A program made the translations under genes and the position numbers. From Bacillus_I endophytica_A (GTDB lineage Bacteria > Bacillota > Bacilli > Bacillales > Bacillaceae_H), in NCBI RefSeq assembly GCF_026790145.1, contig NZ_JALAMS010000003.1, positions 124,001-188,000 of the forward strand: a DNA stretch of 64,000 bases, written 5' to 3'. The notes beneath the pieces are model-generated. The model saw only the letters and a list, made by a program, of their open reading frames with translations. It had not been told where the DNA came from and made no database searches. Of this stretch, positions 16,738 through 24,875 are shown piece after piece (positions within the stretch are counted from its first letter, which is position 1; every line of letters starts with the position of its first letter).

Positions 16738-17401
16738 TTAGCTATAGGAGATTTTTGTTTCGAGATGTTTTGAATATTTTTTAAATGCATACTGAAGAGT
16801 GAAAAGTAGACAAGTAATAGAAGTGCTTATTAACAAATTCATTGGAACTGTCCATACGTCTTTAAAAAATTGATCTGTGAAAACGTATGAGATAGTACCG
16901 ATGACGAATGTAGAAACTCCAAGGGCAATCCAGCCTTTTGAGCCATAAACACTATTTTTAATAGCTTTAAAAACTGCCCAAATGATAATCCATGTAAAAG
17001 GCCATGAAATTAAAAAGGGAAGGAGGGAAATATGGTCTTCTGAAAAAGCAGGGTAGAAGAGACCAATGATTTCTCCAATCGTTTTAGGAATAAACATCCA
17101 CATGAAAATTAAAGTATTGAAATAAAGAATATTCATAATTTGAAGAGCTTTTGTTTCCTTTGGTAGATTGACTAATACATCATCACAATAAGCTTTTAAA
17201 TCAGAGCCAAAGATTTCTTCCGCCTTTTTGCTGTCCAATAATGAGGTGTTCCAATATTTCAAGTAACGTTTCTTCTGTGACTCGTTCAGATAGTGAGTTC
17301 AGTCTTATATAGACAACCATATTCTCGTAAACTTTTTCATTATGAGTATTTAGGAATACCTGTAGTTCTCTATTCCTCTTAATAATATCTTTCGTATTCA
17401 A
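16738..17401 (-). pseudogene. Frameshifted paralogue of the DUF1129-like membrane protein
   Basis: Two overlapping frames together match the downstream paralogue. The first starts at TTG 17401 (after GGAGAG in the end of padR) and runs EILEHLIIGQQKGG before stopping at 17201. The second supplies KKAEEIFGSDLKAYCDDVLVNLPKETK and four membrane helices to 16738. The frames meet at GGACAGCAAAAAGGCGG around 17223-17237. Skipping one base there (for example the C after CAG) would restore GQKKAEEIF, which aligns with GQKHGKNAEDLF of the paralogue. The needed shift is +1, so a classical -1 slippery heptamer does not explain it. Either the gene is truly broken or the base is a sequencing error in an A-run. 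Without the repair neither half would be a complete family member. Confidence 0.72.
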
Positions 17402-17402
17402 A

Positions 17403-17726
17403 CTACATCTCTCCTTTCAACTGACTAACGGCACCAATGATATTATCCCAATTTTCTTCAAACTGCTTTAAGGATTTTTCCTCCTCAATTGTAAGTTTGT
17501 GGTATTTTCGGTTTGGACCTGATGGGGAAGGTTTCATTGTTCCTTTAATCCATTTTAATTTTTGCATACGAGCAAGCACTGGATAAATACTTCCTTCCTT
17601 CACCATAGTTAGCCCTGCCTGATGAAGACGCTCACTAAGTTCATATCCATATACTTCTTTTCGAGAGATAACAAGCAAAATACAGCCTTCTAGTATCCCT
17701 TTTAGTAACTGGCTTTGATTATCCAA
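17403..17726 (-). CDS. PadR family transcriptional regulator
   Basis: 107 residues, winged-helix PadR fold: LLKGILEGCILLVIS, YGYELSERLHQAGL, the wing motif EGSIYPVLARMQKLKWI and the basic SGPNRKYHKLT, then a short C-terminal dimerisation helix. PadR proteins usually repress their own operon and adjacent membrane-protein genes until a ligand binds. The start is TTG 17726 with GGTGA about ten bases upstream. The stop overlaps the ribosome-binding region of the next gene, so the three genes form one operon. No clear ATGT-N8-ACAT PadR operator was found upstream, so the operator remains unknown. Confidence 0.85.
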   Translation of the reverse strand: MDNQSQLLKGILEGCILLVISRKEVYGYELSERLHQAGLTMVKEGSIYPVLARMQKLKWIKGTMKPSPSGPNRKYHKLTIEEEKSLKQFEENWDNIIGAVSQLKGEM

Positions 17727-17868
17727 TTGTTCTCATCACCACGATTCTTATCTATATTGTTTTGCAAGGTACTTATGTTCATTTATTGAAATTTGAGGAA
17801 GTAAGAATTGTTTTTTTAGGCAAGAATGATATATTGTATGGTAGAAGAAAGTTTAGAATAAGAAAAAA

Positions 17869-17920
17869 GATAGGGATTAAAAAGAATTACTTTTTCCTCA
17901 TATGTGTGAAAAACCCTATC
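17869..17920. repeat. Inverted repeat in the padR-murZ intergenic region
   Basis: GATAGGG (17869-17875) and CCCTATC (17914-17920) enclose a second dyad, AAAAAG/CTTTTT (17879-17896). The 358-base gap 17727-18084 otherwise holds A/T-rich sequence, the divergent padR start and a TATAAT at 18030-18035 that may serve murZ, without a convincing -35. Confidence 0.35.
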
Positions 17921-18084
17921 GTCATCCTTTTTTGAAAGTGTTATCATAAGGTAGTCTATTATAAATTGTTTAAAGTTTTTATTATTTTTGTAACATATAA
18001 GTTATTATCGGCAATAATGATGACGAACATATAATACGTAACTCTGACATAGTAGAACATCGGTCTGCTAGAAAGGAGAATAAC

Positions 18085-19371
18085 ATGGAAAAATTGAAAA
18101 TCGAAGGTGGTCACAAGTTAAAAGGTGAAGTGAGAATAAGCGGGGCTAAAAATAGTGCTGTTGCTTTAATTCCTGCTACGATTTTAGCTGAGTCGCCTGT
18201 TACAATCGAAGGTCTTCCTGATATTTCAGATGTTGCTATCCTAAGCAGCTTAATTGAGGAAATTGGCGGAAGTGTTTCAATGGATGCTCACGAGCTTAAA
18301 ATAAATCCTGAAAAGATGATTTCGATGCCGCTCCCAAATGGAAAGGTGAAAAGGCTACGAGCTTCTTATTATTTAATGGGAGCTATGCTTGGAAGATTTA
18401 AGAAAGCAGTTGTTGGACTCCCTGGAGGATGTCATTTAGGTCCTCGTCCAATAGACCAGCATATTAAAGGTTTTGAAGCTCTAGGGGCAAAGGTAACCAA
18501 TGAGCAGGGAGCTATCTATTTGCGAGCAGAAGAGTTAAAAGGAGCACGTATCTATTTAGATGTTGTCAGTGTTGGGGCTACAATTAATATTATGCTTGCA
18601 GCTGTGAGAGCAAAAGGGCGCACTGTTATTGAAAATGCGGCGAAAGAGCCGGAAATCATTGATGTTGCTACCCTTCTTACAAGCATGGGAGCACGTATTA
18701 AAGGGGCAGGAACAGACGTTATTCGTATTGATGGAGTTGATCATCTAAGCGGTTGCCGTCATTCTATTATTCCTGATCGAATTGAAGCAGGTACATATAT
18801 GATAATGGCGGCTTCAATGGGAGAAGAAGTGTTAATTGACAATGTAATCCCTAAGCATATCGAACCATTAATTGCAAAACTTCGTGAAATCGGAGTAGAA
18901 GTGCAAACGAACAATGATCAAGTGCTTATTAGAGGAAAAGAAAACTTAAAAGCAGCGGATATTAAGACACTCGTTCACCCTGGATTCCCAACAGATTTAC
19001 AGCAACCAATTACAGCTCTTCTAACAAAAGCAGAAGGGACAAGCATGGTAACTGATACTATTTATAGTGCACGCTTCAAACATATTGACGAATTAAGAAG
19101 AATGAATGCGTCTGTAAAAGTAGAGGGTCGTTCTGCTATTATTAATGGTCCGACAGAGCTTCAAGGAGCAAAAGTGAAAGCTTCTGATTTGCGAGCAGGT
19201 GCAGCACTTGTAACAGCAGGATTAATGGCAAAAGGCATCACTGAGATTACTGGACTTGAGCATATTGACAGAGGGTATAGCCATCTTGTTGATAAACTCT
19301 CAGGTTTAGGGGCAGTTATTTGGCGCGAACGTATGACAGAACAGGAAATTGAGCAATTTCAAAATTCTTAA
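18085..19371 (+). CDS. murZ: UDP-N-acetylglucosamine 1-carboxyvinyltransferase 2
   Basis: 428 residues of the EPSP-synthase/MurA fold. Lys22-Asn23 in RISGAKNSA and the catalytic Cys116 in GLPGGCHLGPRPIDQH (fosfomycin target) are present, along with HPGFPTDLQQP and the C-terminal HIDRGYSHLVDKL. It transfers enolpyruvate from PEP to UDP-GlcNAc, the first committed step of peptidoglycan precursor synthesis. A second MurA copy lies at 46.1 kb; by position (before glpX and rho) and sequence this one corresponds to B. subtilis murAB (murZ), the secondary isozyme. The ATG follows GAAAGGAG. glpX begins 24 bases after its stop, so the two are probably co-transcribed. Confidence 0.95.
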   Translation: MEKLKIEGGHKLKGEVRISGAKNSAVALIPATILAESPVTIEGLPDISDVAILSSLIEEIGGSVSMDAHELKINPEKMISMPLPNGKVKRLRASYYLMGAMLGRFKKAVVGLPGGCHLGPRPIDQHIKGFEALGAKVTNEQGAIYLRAEELKGARIYLDVVSVGATINIMLAAVRAKGRTVIENAAKEPEIIDVATLLTSMGARIKGAGTDVIRIDGVDHLSGCRHSIIPDRIEAGTYMIMAASMGEEVLIDNVIPKHIEPLIAKLREIGVEVQTNNDQVLIRGKENLKAADIKTLVHPGFPTDLQQPITALLTKAEGTSMVTDTIYSARFKHIDELRRMNASVKVEGRSAIINGPTELQGAKVKASDLRAGAALVTAGLMAKGITEITGLEHIDRGYSHLVDKLSGLGAVIWRERMTEQEIEQFQNS

Positions 19372-19395
19372 ATCACCGACTGGAGATGGATGAGA

Positions 19396-20364
19396 ATGGA
19401 AAGAAGTTTATCAATGGAATTAGTTCGTGTAACAGAAGCAGCAGCTCTTGCATCAGGACGATGGATGGGAAGAGGAAAAAAAGAAGAAGCAGATGAGGCT
19501 GCTACATCTGCAATGCGTGATGTTTTTGATACAATCCCAATGAAAGGGACTGTTGTTATTGGTGAGGGAGAAATGGATGAAGCGCCAATGCTATATATTG
19601 GTGAGAAGCTTGGTACAGGCTATGGGCCACGTGTTGATGTTGCTGTTGACCCTCTTGAAGGAACAAATATTGTTGCAGCAGGAGGGTGGAATGCCCTAGC
19701 TGTATTAGCTGTTGCGGATAATGGGAACTTACTTCATGCTCCTGATATGTATATGGAGAAAATTGCTGTAGGTCCAGAAGCTGTTGGCAAAGTTGATATT
19801 AATGCTTCTGTTATTGATAACTTGAGAGCGGTAGCAAAAGCTAAAAACAAAGATATTGAAGATGTTGTAGCAACAGTCCTAAACCGTTCACGTCATGAGA
19901 GAATCATTCATGAACTTCGTGAAGCAGGTGCACGCATTAAGCTTATTAACGATGGAGACGTTGCAGGGGCTATTAACACAGCTTTTGACAATACAGGTGT
20001 TGACATTTTATTTGGTTCAGGCGGAGCGCCAGAAGGTGTTTTAGCAGCTGTTGCTTTAAAGTGTTTAGGTGGGGAACTTCAGGGGAAGCTTTTACCACAA
20101 AGTGAAGAAGAATTAAAACGTTGTAAAGAAATGGGCATTGAGGATGTTGATCGCGTTCTTTATATGGACGACCTTGTAAAAGGGGAAGATGCCATCTTTG
20201 CAGCGACAGGGGTAACAGATGGTGAACTTTTAAAAGGTGTTCAATTTAAAGGATCTATTGGTACAACTCAATCACTTGTTATGAGAGCAAAGTCGGGTAC
20301 AGTTCGTTTTGTTGATGGTCGTCACAGTCTGAAGAAAAAGCCAAACCTAGTTATTAAGCCATAA
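19396..20364 (+). CDS. glpX: Class II fructose-1,6-bisphosphatase GlpX
   Basis: 322 residues, almost superimposable on B. subtilis GlpX (YwjI). Metal and substrate motifs include VVIGEGEMDEAPMLYIGE, VDPLEGTNIVA, LINDGDVAGAINTA and ILFGSGGAPEGV. It hydrolyses fructose-1,6-bisphosphate to fructose-6-phosphate for gluconeogenesis; the aldolase fbaA in this window makes or uses the same substrate. The frame includes an ATG at 19390, but GGAG at 19383-19386 is properly spaced only for ATG 19396, which also gives the conserved start MERSLSMELVRV. Confidence 0.95.
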   Translation: MERSLSMELVRVTEAAALASGRWMGRGKKEEADEAATSAMRDVFDTIPMKGTVVIGEGEMDEAPMLYIGEKLGTGYGPRVDVAVDPLEGTNIVAAGGWNALAVLAVADNGNLLHAPDMYMEKIAVGPEAVGKVDINASVIDNLRAVAKAKNKDIEDVVATVLNRSRHERIIHELREAGARIKLINDGDVAGAINTAFDNTGVDILFGSGGAPEGVLAAVALKCLGGELQGKLLPQSEEELKRCKEMGIEDVDRVLYMDDLVKGEDAIFAATGVTDGELLKGVQFKGSIGTTQSLVMRAKSGTVRFVDGRHSLKKKPNLVIKP

Positions 20365-20456
20365 CGGAACTTTTTAACCATAATTAAAATTAGAGCTATC
20401 ATATCTTGTATTTCTTTTCATAATGTACTATTTTAATAGTTGTATAAAGTCTAATG

Positions 20457-20489
20457 ATCAAGCGTTGCCAGATTGAGGCAACGCTTGAT
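20457..20489. other. Strong 13-bp hairpin without T run, after glpX
   Basis: ATCAAGCGTTGCC pairs perfectly with GGCAACGCTTGAT across AGATTGA. The downstream sequence (ATATTACTGG) has no T run, so it is not a canonical intrinsic terminator. It may protect the murZ-glpX mRNA 3' end or act with Rho. The rest of 20365-20618 shows nothing I can name. Confidence 0.5.
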
Positions 20490-20618
20490 ATATTACTGGA
20501 ATTTGTTTCCGTTTCCTTTGTAGTGACATTAGCCTAAAATGAAGGAAATGAAGGGATAAGCGCGAATTTATCTTTAATCCCCATTGCTGAGTCCCGTTGT
20601 AATAGCTCACCTTTTTTG

Positions 20619-20648
20619 TTGATTAAAAAGTGTAAAAAGGGTTAGAAT
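20619..20648 (+). promoter_or_regulatory. Candidate rho promoter
   Basis: TTGATT (20619-20624), 18 bases, TAGAAT (20643-20648). This predicts a leader of roughly 290 bases before the rho start. Confidence 0.55.
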
Positions 20649-20654
20649 AGAGAA

Positions 20655-20946
20655 TGCTACACAAATAGAAAAACACTACTCTACTCTTTATACTTCTGTT
20701 TATCTTATCTCAACTGCTTTTTATCCAGAACAAAGTAGTAAAGATGAACTCCTACACGTTAGAAGTTTTAATTTATCTTCTCCTAAAATATAGATTGATC
20801 CCAACGGAAAAATAGTAAAAGAATTATTTAGGAAGAACAGGCTAAACGAGTATTTAGTTTTTTTATCATTGTTTGTGCAAGCTTTCCTAATGCTTTATAA
20901 AATCTTGCATTTTTGAAAAATTTTATCTTGAAAAGTGGTGTTTTCC
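20655..20946 (+). promoter_or_regulatory. Long rho mRNA leader
   Basis: About 290 bases of untranslated leader between the candidate promoter and rho, with no RNA structure I can identify. In B. subtilis rho is autoregulated by Rho-dependent termination in a long leader, and this leader is a plausible counterpart. A plus-strand stretch translating as IDPNGKIVKEL (near 20791-20823) is interrupted by stops on either side and may be chance or a gene remnant. Confidence 0.45.
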
Positions 20947-22221
20947 ATGAGCTTAACATTATCGAGTTTAGAAAATATGAAATTAAAAGAATTATATGAG
21001 CACGCTCGTGAATATAGTGTTTCATACTATAGTAAGTTAACTAAAAAGGAATTAATCTTTGCAATTTTAAAAGCACAAGCTGAAAAGGACGGCTTACTAT
21101 TTATGGAAGGTGTTCTTGAAATTATTCAATCAGAGGGTTTTGGTTTTTTACGTCCAATTAACTACTCTCCAAGTTCAGAAGATATTTATATTTCAGCATC
21201 TCAAATTCGTCGTTTTGATTTGCGTAACGGAGACAAAGTTTCGGGGAAAGTACGTCCTCCTAAAGAAAATGAACGTTATTATGGTTTGTTACACGTGGAA
21301 GCGGTTAACGGAGATGATCCAGAGTCTGCAAAAGAACGTGTGCATTTCCCTGCCTTGACTCCAATTTATCCAGATCGTCAAATTACGCTTGAAACAAAAC
21401 CAAATCACTTATCAACTCGTGTGATGGATTTGATTGCTCCTGTTGGTTTTGGTCAGCGTGGTCTTATTGTAGCCCCGCCAAAAGCAGGGAAAACAATGCT
21501 TTTAAAAGAAATTGCAAATAGCATTGCTACAAATAATCCAGAAGCAGAGCTTATTGTTCTTCTTATTGACGAGCGTCCTGAAGAAGTAACAGATATTGAG
21601 CGTTCTGTAGAAGGGGATGTTGTTAGTTCAACATTTGACGAAGTTCCAGAAAATCATATTAAAGTAGCAGAACTTGTTCTAGAGCGTGCTATGCGTTTAG
21701 TAGAACATAAAAAAGATGTGGTTATTTTAATGGATAGTATTACAAGATTAGCTCGTGCTTATAACTTAGTTATTCCACCAAGTGGACGTACGCTTTCGGG
21801 TGGTATTGATCCTGCAGCGTTCCACCGTCCAAAGCGATTTTTTGGGGCTGCCCGAAATATTGAAGAAGGCGGTAGTTTAACTATTCTTGCAACAGCGCTT
21901 GTTGATACAGGTTCACGTATGGATGACGTTATTTATGAAGAGTTTAAAGGTACAGGAAACATGGAGCTTCATCTTGACCGTTCACTTGCTGAGAAGCGTA
22001 TCTTCCCTGCAATTGATATTCGTCGTTCAGGTACTCGTAAAGAAGAAATGTTGATCCCGAAAGAGCATCTTGATCATTTATGGGCAATCCGTAAAACAAT
22101 GGCAGATGCTCCTGACTTTGTTGATAAGTTTATGCGTCGTTTACGTCAAACGAAATCAAATGAAGATTTCTTTCAAGCATTAACAGAGGAAAGAAAAGCG
22201 GTCACACACGGCAAACGTTAA
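20947..22221 (+). CDS. rho: Transcription termination factor Rho
   Basis: 424 residues. The N-terminal Rho domain (MKLKELYEHAREYSVSYYSKLTKKEL), the cold-shock-like RNA-binding domain (GVLEIIQSEGFGFLRP), the Walker A motif PPKAGKT and Walker B VVILMDSITRLARAYN are all present, as are the Q-loop and R-loop regions around PSGRTLSGG and FFGAARNIEEGGSLTI. It is a hexameric RNA translocase that ends untranslated transcripts. Upstream in-frame GTG codons at 20935 and 20938 fall inside the AAGTGGTG ribosome binding region, so ATG 20947 is preferred. A separate promoter for rpmE follows. Confidence 0.97.
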   Translation: MSLTLSSLENMKLKELYEHAREYSVSYYSKLTKKELIFAILKAQAEKDGLLFMEGVLEIIQSEGFGFLRPINYSPSSEDIYISASQIRRFDLRNGDKVSGKVRPPKENERYYGLLHVEAVNGDDPESAKERVHFPALTPIYPDRQITLETKPNHLSTRVMDLIAPVGFGQRGLIVAPPKAGKTMLLKEIANSIATNNPEAELIVLLIDERPEEVTDIERSVEGDVVSSTFDEVPENHIKVAELVLERAMRLVEHKKDVVILMDSITRLARAYNLVIPPSGRTLSGGIDPAAFHRPKRFFGAARNIEEGGSLTILATALVDTGSRMDDVIYEEFKGTGNMELHLDRSLAEKRIFPAIDIRRSGTRKEEMLIPKEHLDHLWAIRKTMADAPDFVDKFMRRLRQTKSNEDFFQALTEERKAVTHGKR

Positions 22222-22247
22222 CATTTTCTTCTTATAAAACAATGCTA

Positions 22248-22276
22248 TTGCAAAAGAAGTAAACCCTTGTTATAAT
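22248..22276 (+). promoter_or_regulatory. rpmE promoter
   Basis: TTGCAA (22248-22253), 17 bases, TATAAT (22271-22276), a near-consensus vegetative promoter between rho and rpmE. Confidence 0.85.
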
Positions 22277-22282
22277 TCAAAG

Positions 22283-22346
22283 ATGTGCGACATCACGCAA
22301 TCAGCGTGGATATAACTCTGTTTCAGATGATTCAGGGCGGAAGGAG
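22283..22346 (+). promoter_or_regulatory. rpmE leader with small hairpins
   Basis: CACGC (22294-22298) and GCGTG (22304-22308) form a tight stem, followed by a CTG/CAG-containing segment up to the ribosome binding site. It could be a ribosomal-protein autoregulatory leader, but only the hairpin is seen. Confidence 0.4.
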
Positions 22347-22355
22347 ATGAAAAAC

Positions 22356-22556
22356 ATGAAATCAGCAATTCATCCGGATTATAAAAAAGCAACAGTAAAA
22401 TGTTCTTGCGGTAATGAATTTGAAACTGGTTCTGTTAAAGAAGAGGTACGCGTAGAGGTTTGCTCTGAGTGCCATCCATTCTACACAGGACGTCAACGTT
22501 TCGCTTCTGCAGACGGTCGTGTTGAACGTTTCAATAAAAAATACGGTCTTAAGTAA
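22356..22556 (+). CDS. rpmE: Ribosomal protein L31, zinc-containing type
   Basis: 66 residues, identical in length to B. subtilis L31. Four cysteines in two pairs (VKCSCGNEF and VCSECHPFY) form the zinc ribbon of the C+ form, as opposed to the zinc-free YtiA type used in zinc starvation. It bridges the two ribosomal subunits at the intersubunit contact. An in-frame ATG at 22347 abuts AAGGAG, so ATG 22356, nine bases further, is the better start. The gene has its own promoter and terminator. Confidence 0.97.
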   Translation: MKSAIHPDYKKATVKCSCGNEFETGSVKEEVRVEVCSECHPFYTGRQRFASADGRVERFNKKYGLK

Positions 22557-22574
22557 TCGTAAATATGTACGATC

Positions 22575-22612
22575 AAAACAGGCAAGCGGCTCAAGCTCTT
22601 GCCTGTTTTTTA
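22575..22612 (+). terminator. rpmE terminator
   Basis: AAAACAGGCAAG pairs with CTTGCCTGTTTT around an 11-base loop, ending in TTTTTT. Confidence 0.9.
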
Positions 22613-22781
22613 CATAGTGAAACATAAAACGTTTATATTATTATAGGGCACCTAGGAAGATATGTATAAAACTTATCTTCTTTTTAATGTGGTTCGCTCT
22701 AAACATAGAAAAGCGTAACGTATGGAAAGCTACTCCTAAGGATCTGTAAAGAGAGATGAATAACAAGGTAAGGAGAATTTG

Positions 22782-23354
22782 ATGGCACAGTTATTTTTTA
22801 AATATGGCGCAATGAATAGTGGAAAATCAATTGAAATTTTAAAAGTGGCAAACAACTATGAGGAACAAAATAAAACAGTCCTTATGTTTACTTCTGGAAT
22901 TGATACAAGAGATGAAATAGGATATGTCTCAAGTAGAGTGGGCCTTCGTCGAAAAGCTATTCCAATATTTGATGACACCGACATCTTTAATATTGTCTTT
23001 GATCATTCTCCAAAACCGAACTGTATCCTTATTGATGAAGCTCAGTTTCTTAATAAAGATAACGTTTTACAGCTTGCTCGTATTGTAGATGAACTCAATA
23101 TTCCTGTTATGTGTTTCGGACTAAAAAATGACTTTCAAAACGAACTTTTTGAAGGAAGTCGTTATTTATTAATTTATGCTGATAAAGTAGAAGAAATGAA
23201 GACAATTTGCTGGTTTTGTGAGCGTAAAGCAATTATGAATTTGCGCGTAGATGATGCTGGGAAGCCCGTATATACAGGTGAACAAATTCAAATTGGGGGA
23301 AATGATTCCTACTATCCAGTTTGTCGTAAATGTCATGCTAATCCGCCTCTGTAA
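22782..23354 (+). CDS. tdk: Thymidine kinase
   Basis: 190 residues of the type II (cellular/poxvirus-like) thymidine kinase. It has the P-loop GAMNSGKS, the catalytic glutamate in LIDEAQFL, and the zinc lasso with CWFCERKA and CRKCHA. It phosphorylates thymidine with ATP in the pyrimidine salvage pathway. Translation could begin at TTG 22779, but ATG 22782 with AAGGAG upstream is preferred. In B. subtilis tdk also follows rpmE and precedes prfA. Confidence 0.95.
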   Translation: MAQLFFKYGAMNSGKSIEILKVANNYEEQNKTVLMFTSGIDTRDEIGYVSSRVGLRRKAIPIFDDTDIFNIVFDHSPKPNCILIDEAQFLNKDNVLQLARIVDELNIPVMCFGLKNDFQNELFEGSRYLLIYADKVEEMKTICWFCERKAIMNLRVDDAGKPVYTGEQIQIGGNDSYYPVCRKCHANPPL

Positions 23355-23370
23355 AATAAATAGTAATGGA

Positions 23371-23420
23371 AAAAGCGATGAAAATTCTTTTCTAGTTGAA
23401 GGGTTTTTATCACTTTTTCT
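23371..23420 (+). terminator. Possible tdk terminator; otherwise empty 23355-23648
   Basis: AAAAAGCGAT can pair with ATCACTTTTT (one mismatch) over a long loop that itself contains GAAAA/TTTTC. This is weak evidence. I see no gene in 23355-23648; a 66-codon open frame at 23544-23744 has no ribosome binding site and overlaps the prfA promoter. Confidence 0.3.
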
Positions 23421-23648
23421 TATATTAAAAATCAAAAATAAATGTTTTTTTACAATATATTTTTTATTATTGAAAAATCTTTAAGGATGAGGTAATTGAA
23501 GAAGGGTTTGAAGGTCTTCTTAGAGAGAGAAAAATGAAAATTCTTGTTCAAGAAAAATAAGAAAAAAGATAGGGCACTTTGGTTTCCTATCGCTTTTATT
23601 ATAGAAAGAGAATGGTTCATCACCTACATCCTGTGGGCTTATTTGCTT

Positions 23649-23677
23649 TTGACGTTTGCTACAGCCTATACTATAAT
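23649..23677 (+). promoter_or_regulatory. prfA promoter
   Basis: TTGACG (23649-23654), 17 bases, TATAAT (23672-23677). A strong vegetative promoter about 130 bases before prfA. Confidence 0.85.
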
Positions 23678-23807
23678 TATAATGTTATGGATAAAATTTG
23701 ATTTCCACTTAGAAGTGTCTATATTTTACTACTGTAAAGGGTAAAATGAGACATTTATTCAGATGTCTTTAAGACGCGATTAAGGGAATATAATAGAGGT
23801 GAAGAAC

Positions 23808-24875
23808 GTGTTTGATCGTTTAGATTCAGTAGAAATGCGTTATGATAAATTAAATGAGCTATTGAGTGATCCTGAAATTGTAAATGACGCAAATAAACTT
23901 CGTGAGTATTCAAAAGAACAGTCTGATATTCAGGAAACAGTTGAAGCATACCGTGAATATAAAGAAGTAAAAGAGCAGCTTGATGAAGCAAAATTAATGC
24001 TTGAAGATAAGCTTGATGCTGAAATGAAGGAAATGGTAAAGGAAGAAATTTCGGAGCTTTCTGAACGTGAAGAAGAGCTTGTTGAACGTTTGAAAATCTT
24101 ACTTGTACCAAAAGATCCAAATGACGATAAAAACGTAATTATGGAGGTTCGTGGTGCAGCAGGTGGAGATGAAGCAGCTCTATTTGCAGGAGACCTTTAT
24201 CGTATGTACAGCCGTTATGCAGAAGCAAATGGTTGGAAAACAGAAGTAATGGAAGCAACCTCAACAGGTGTTGGTGGTTATAAAGAAATTATCTTTATGA
24301 TTAGTGGAAAAGGCGCTTATTCAAAGATGAAGTTTGAAAATGGAGCACACCGTGTGCAACGTGTACCAGAGACAGAATCAGGTGGACGTATTCATACATC
24401 AACAGCAACGGTTGCGTGCTTGCCGGAAGCAGAAGAGGTTGAGGTTGATATCCATGAAAAAGATATTCGCGTTGACACCTTTGCATCAAGTGGTCCAGGT
24501 GGGCAAAGTGTAAATACAACAATGTCAGCTGTTCGTTTAACACACGTACCAACAGGTGTTGTTGTATCATGTCAAGATGAGAAATCTCAAATTAAAAACA
24601 AAGAAAAAGCGATGAAGGTTTTACGTGCTCGTATTTATGATAAATTCCAGCGTGAAGCACAGGCTGAATATGATCAAAACCGTAAACAAGCGGTAGGAAG
24701 TGGAGATCGTTCTGAGCGTATTCGTACGTATAACTTCCCACAAAACCGTGTAACAGATCACCGCATTGGATTAACAATCCAAAAACTTGATCAAATCTTG
24801 CAAGGTAAACTTGATGAAGTGATTGAAGCACTTATCATGGAAGATCAAGCTCAACGTATGGAAGAGTCGATGTAA
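23808..24875 (+). CDS. prfA: Peptide chain release factor 1
   Basis: 355 residues. The N-terminal coiled-coil domain is followed by the catalytic loop FASSGPGGQSVNTTMSAVRLTH with the universal GGQ motif. The P-x-T anticodon-like motif (VPETESGGRIHTS) marks it as RF1, which reads UAA and UAG. The frame starts at GTG 23799, but AGAGGTG overlaps that codon; GTG 23808 gives correct spacing and the family N-terminus M-F-D-R-L. Its stop overlaps the start of prmC, whose product methylates the GGQ glutamine of this protein. Confidence 0.96.
   Translation: MFDRLDSVEMRYDKLNELLSDPEIVNDANKLREYSKEQSDIQETVEAYREYKEVKEQLDEAKLMLEDKLDAEMKEMVKEEISELSEREEELVERLKILLVPKDPNDDKNVIMEVRGAAGGDEAALFAGDLYRMYSRYAEANGWKTEVMEATSTGVGGYKEIIFMISGKGAYSKMKFENGAHRVQRVPETESGGRIHTSTATVACLPEAEEVEVDIHEKDIRVDTFASSGPGGQSVNTTMSAVRLTHVPTGVVVSCQDEKSQIKNKEKAMKVLRARIYDKFQREAQAEYDQNRKQAVGSGDRSERIRTYNFPQNRVTDHRIGLTIQKLDQILQGKLDEVIEALIMEDQAQRMEESM

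Noticed and set aside
17215..17240. Programmed -1 frameshift at the A-run in the DUF1129-like gene
   Set aside because: The two frames are related by +1, not -1, so the A-AAA-AAG type slip cannot join them.
20828..21025. 65-codon minus-strand frame over the start of rho
   Set aside because: Overlaps the conserved N-terminus of rho and has no ribosome binding site.
23544..23744. 66-codon open frame with a hydrophobic stretch between tdk and prfA
   Set aside because: Starts at a TTG without ribosome binding site and overlaps a near-consensus prfA promoter (TTGACG-N17-TATAAT).
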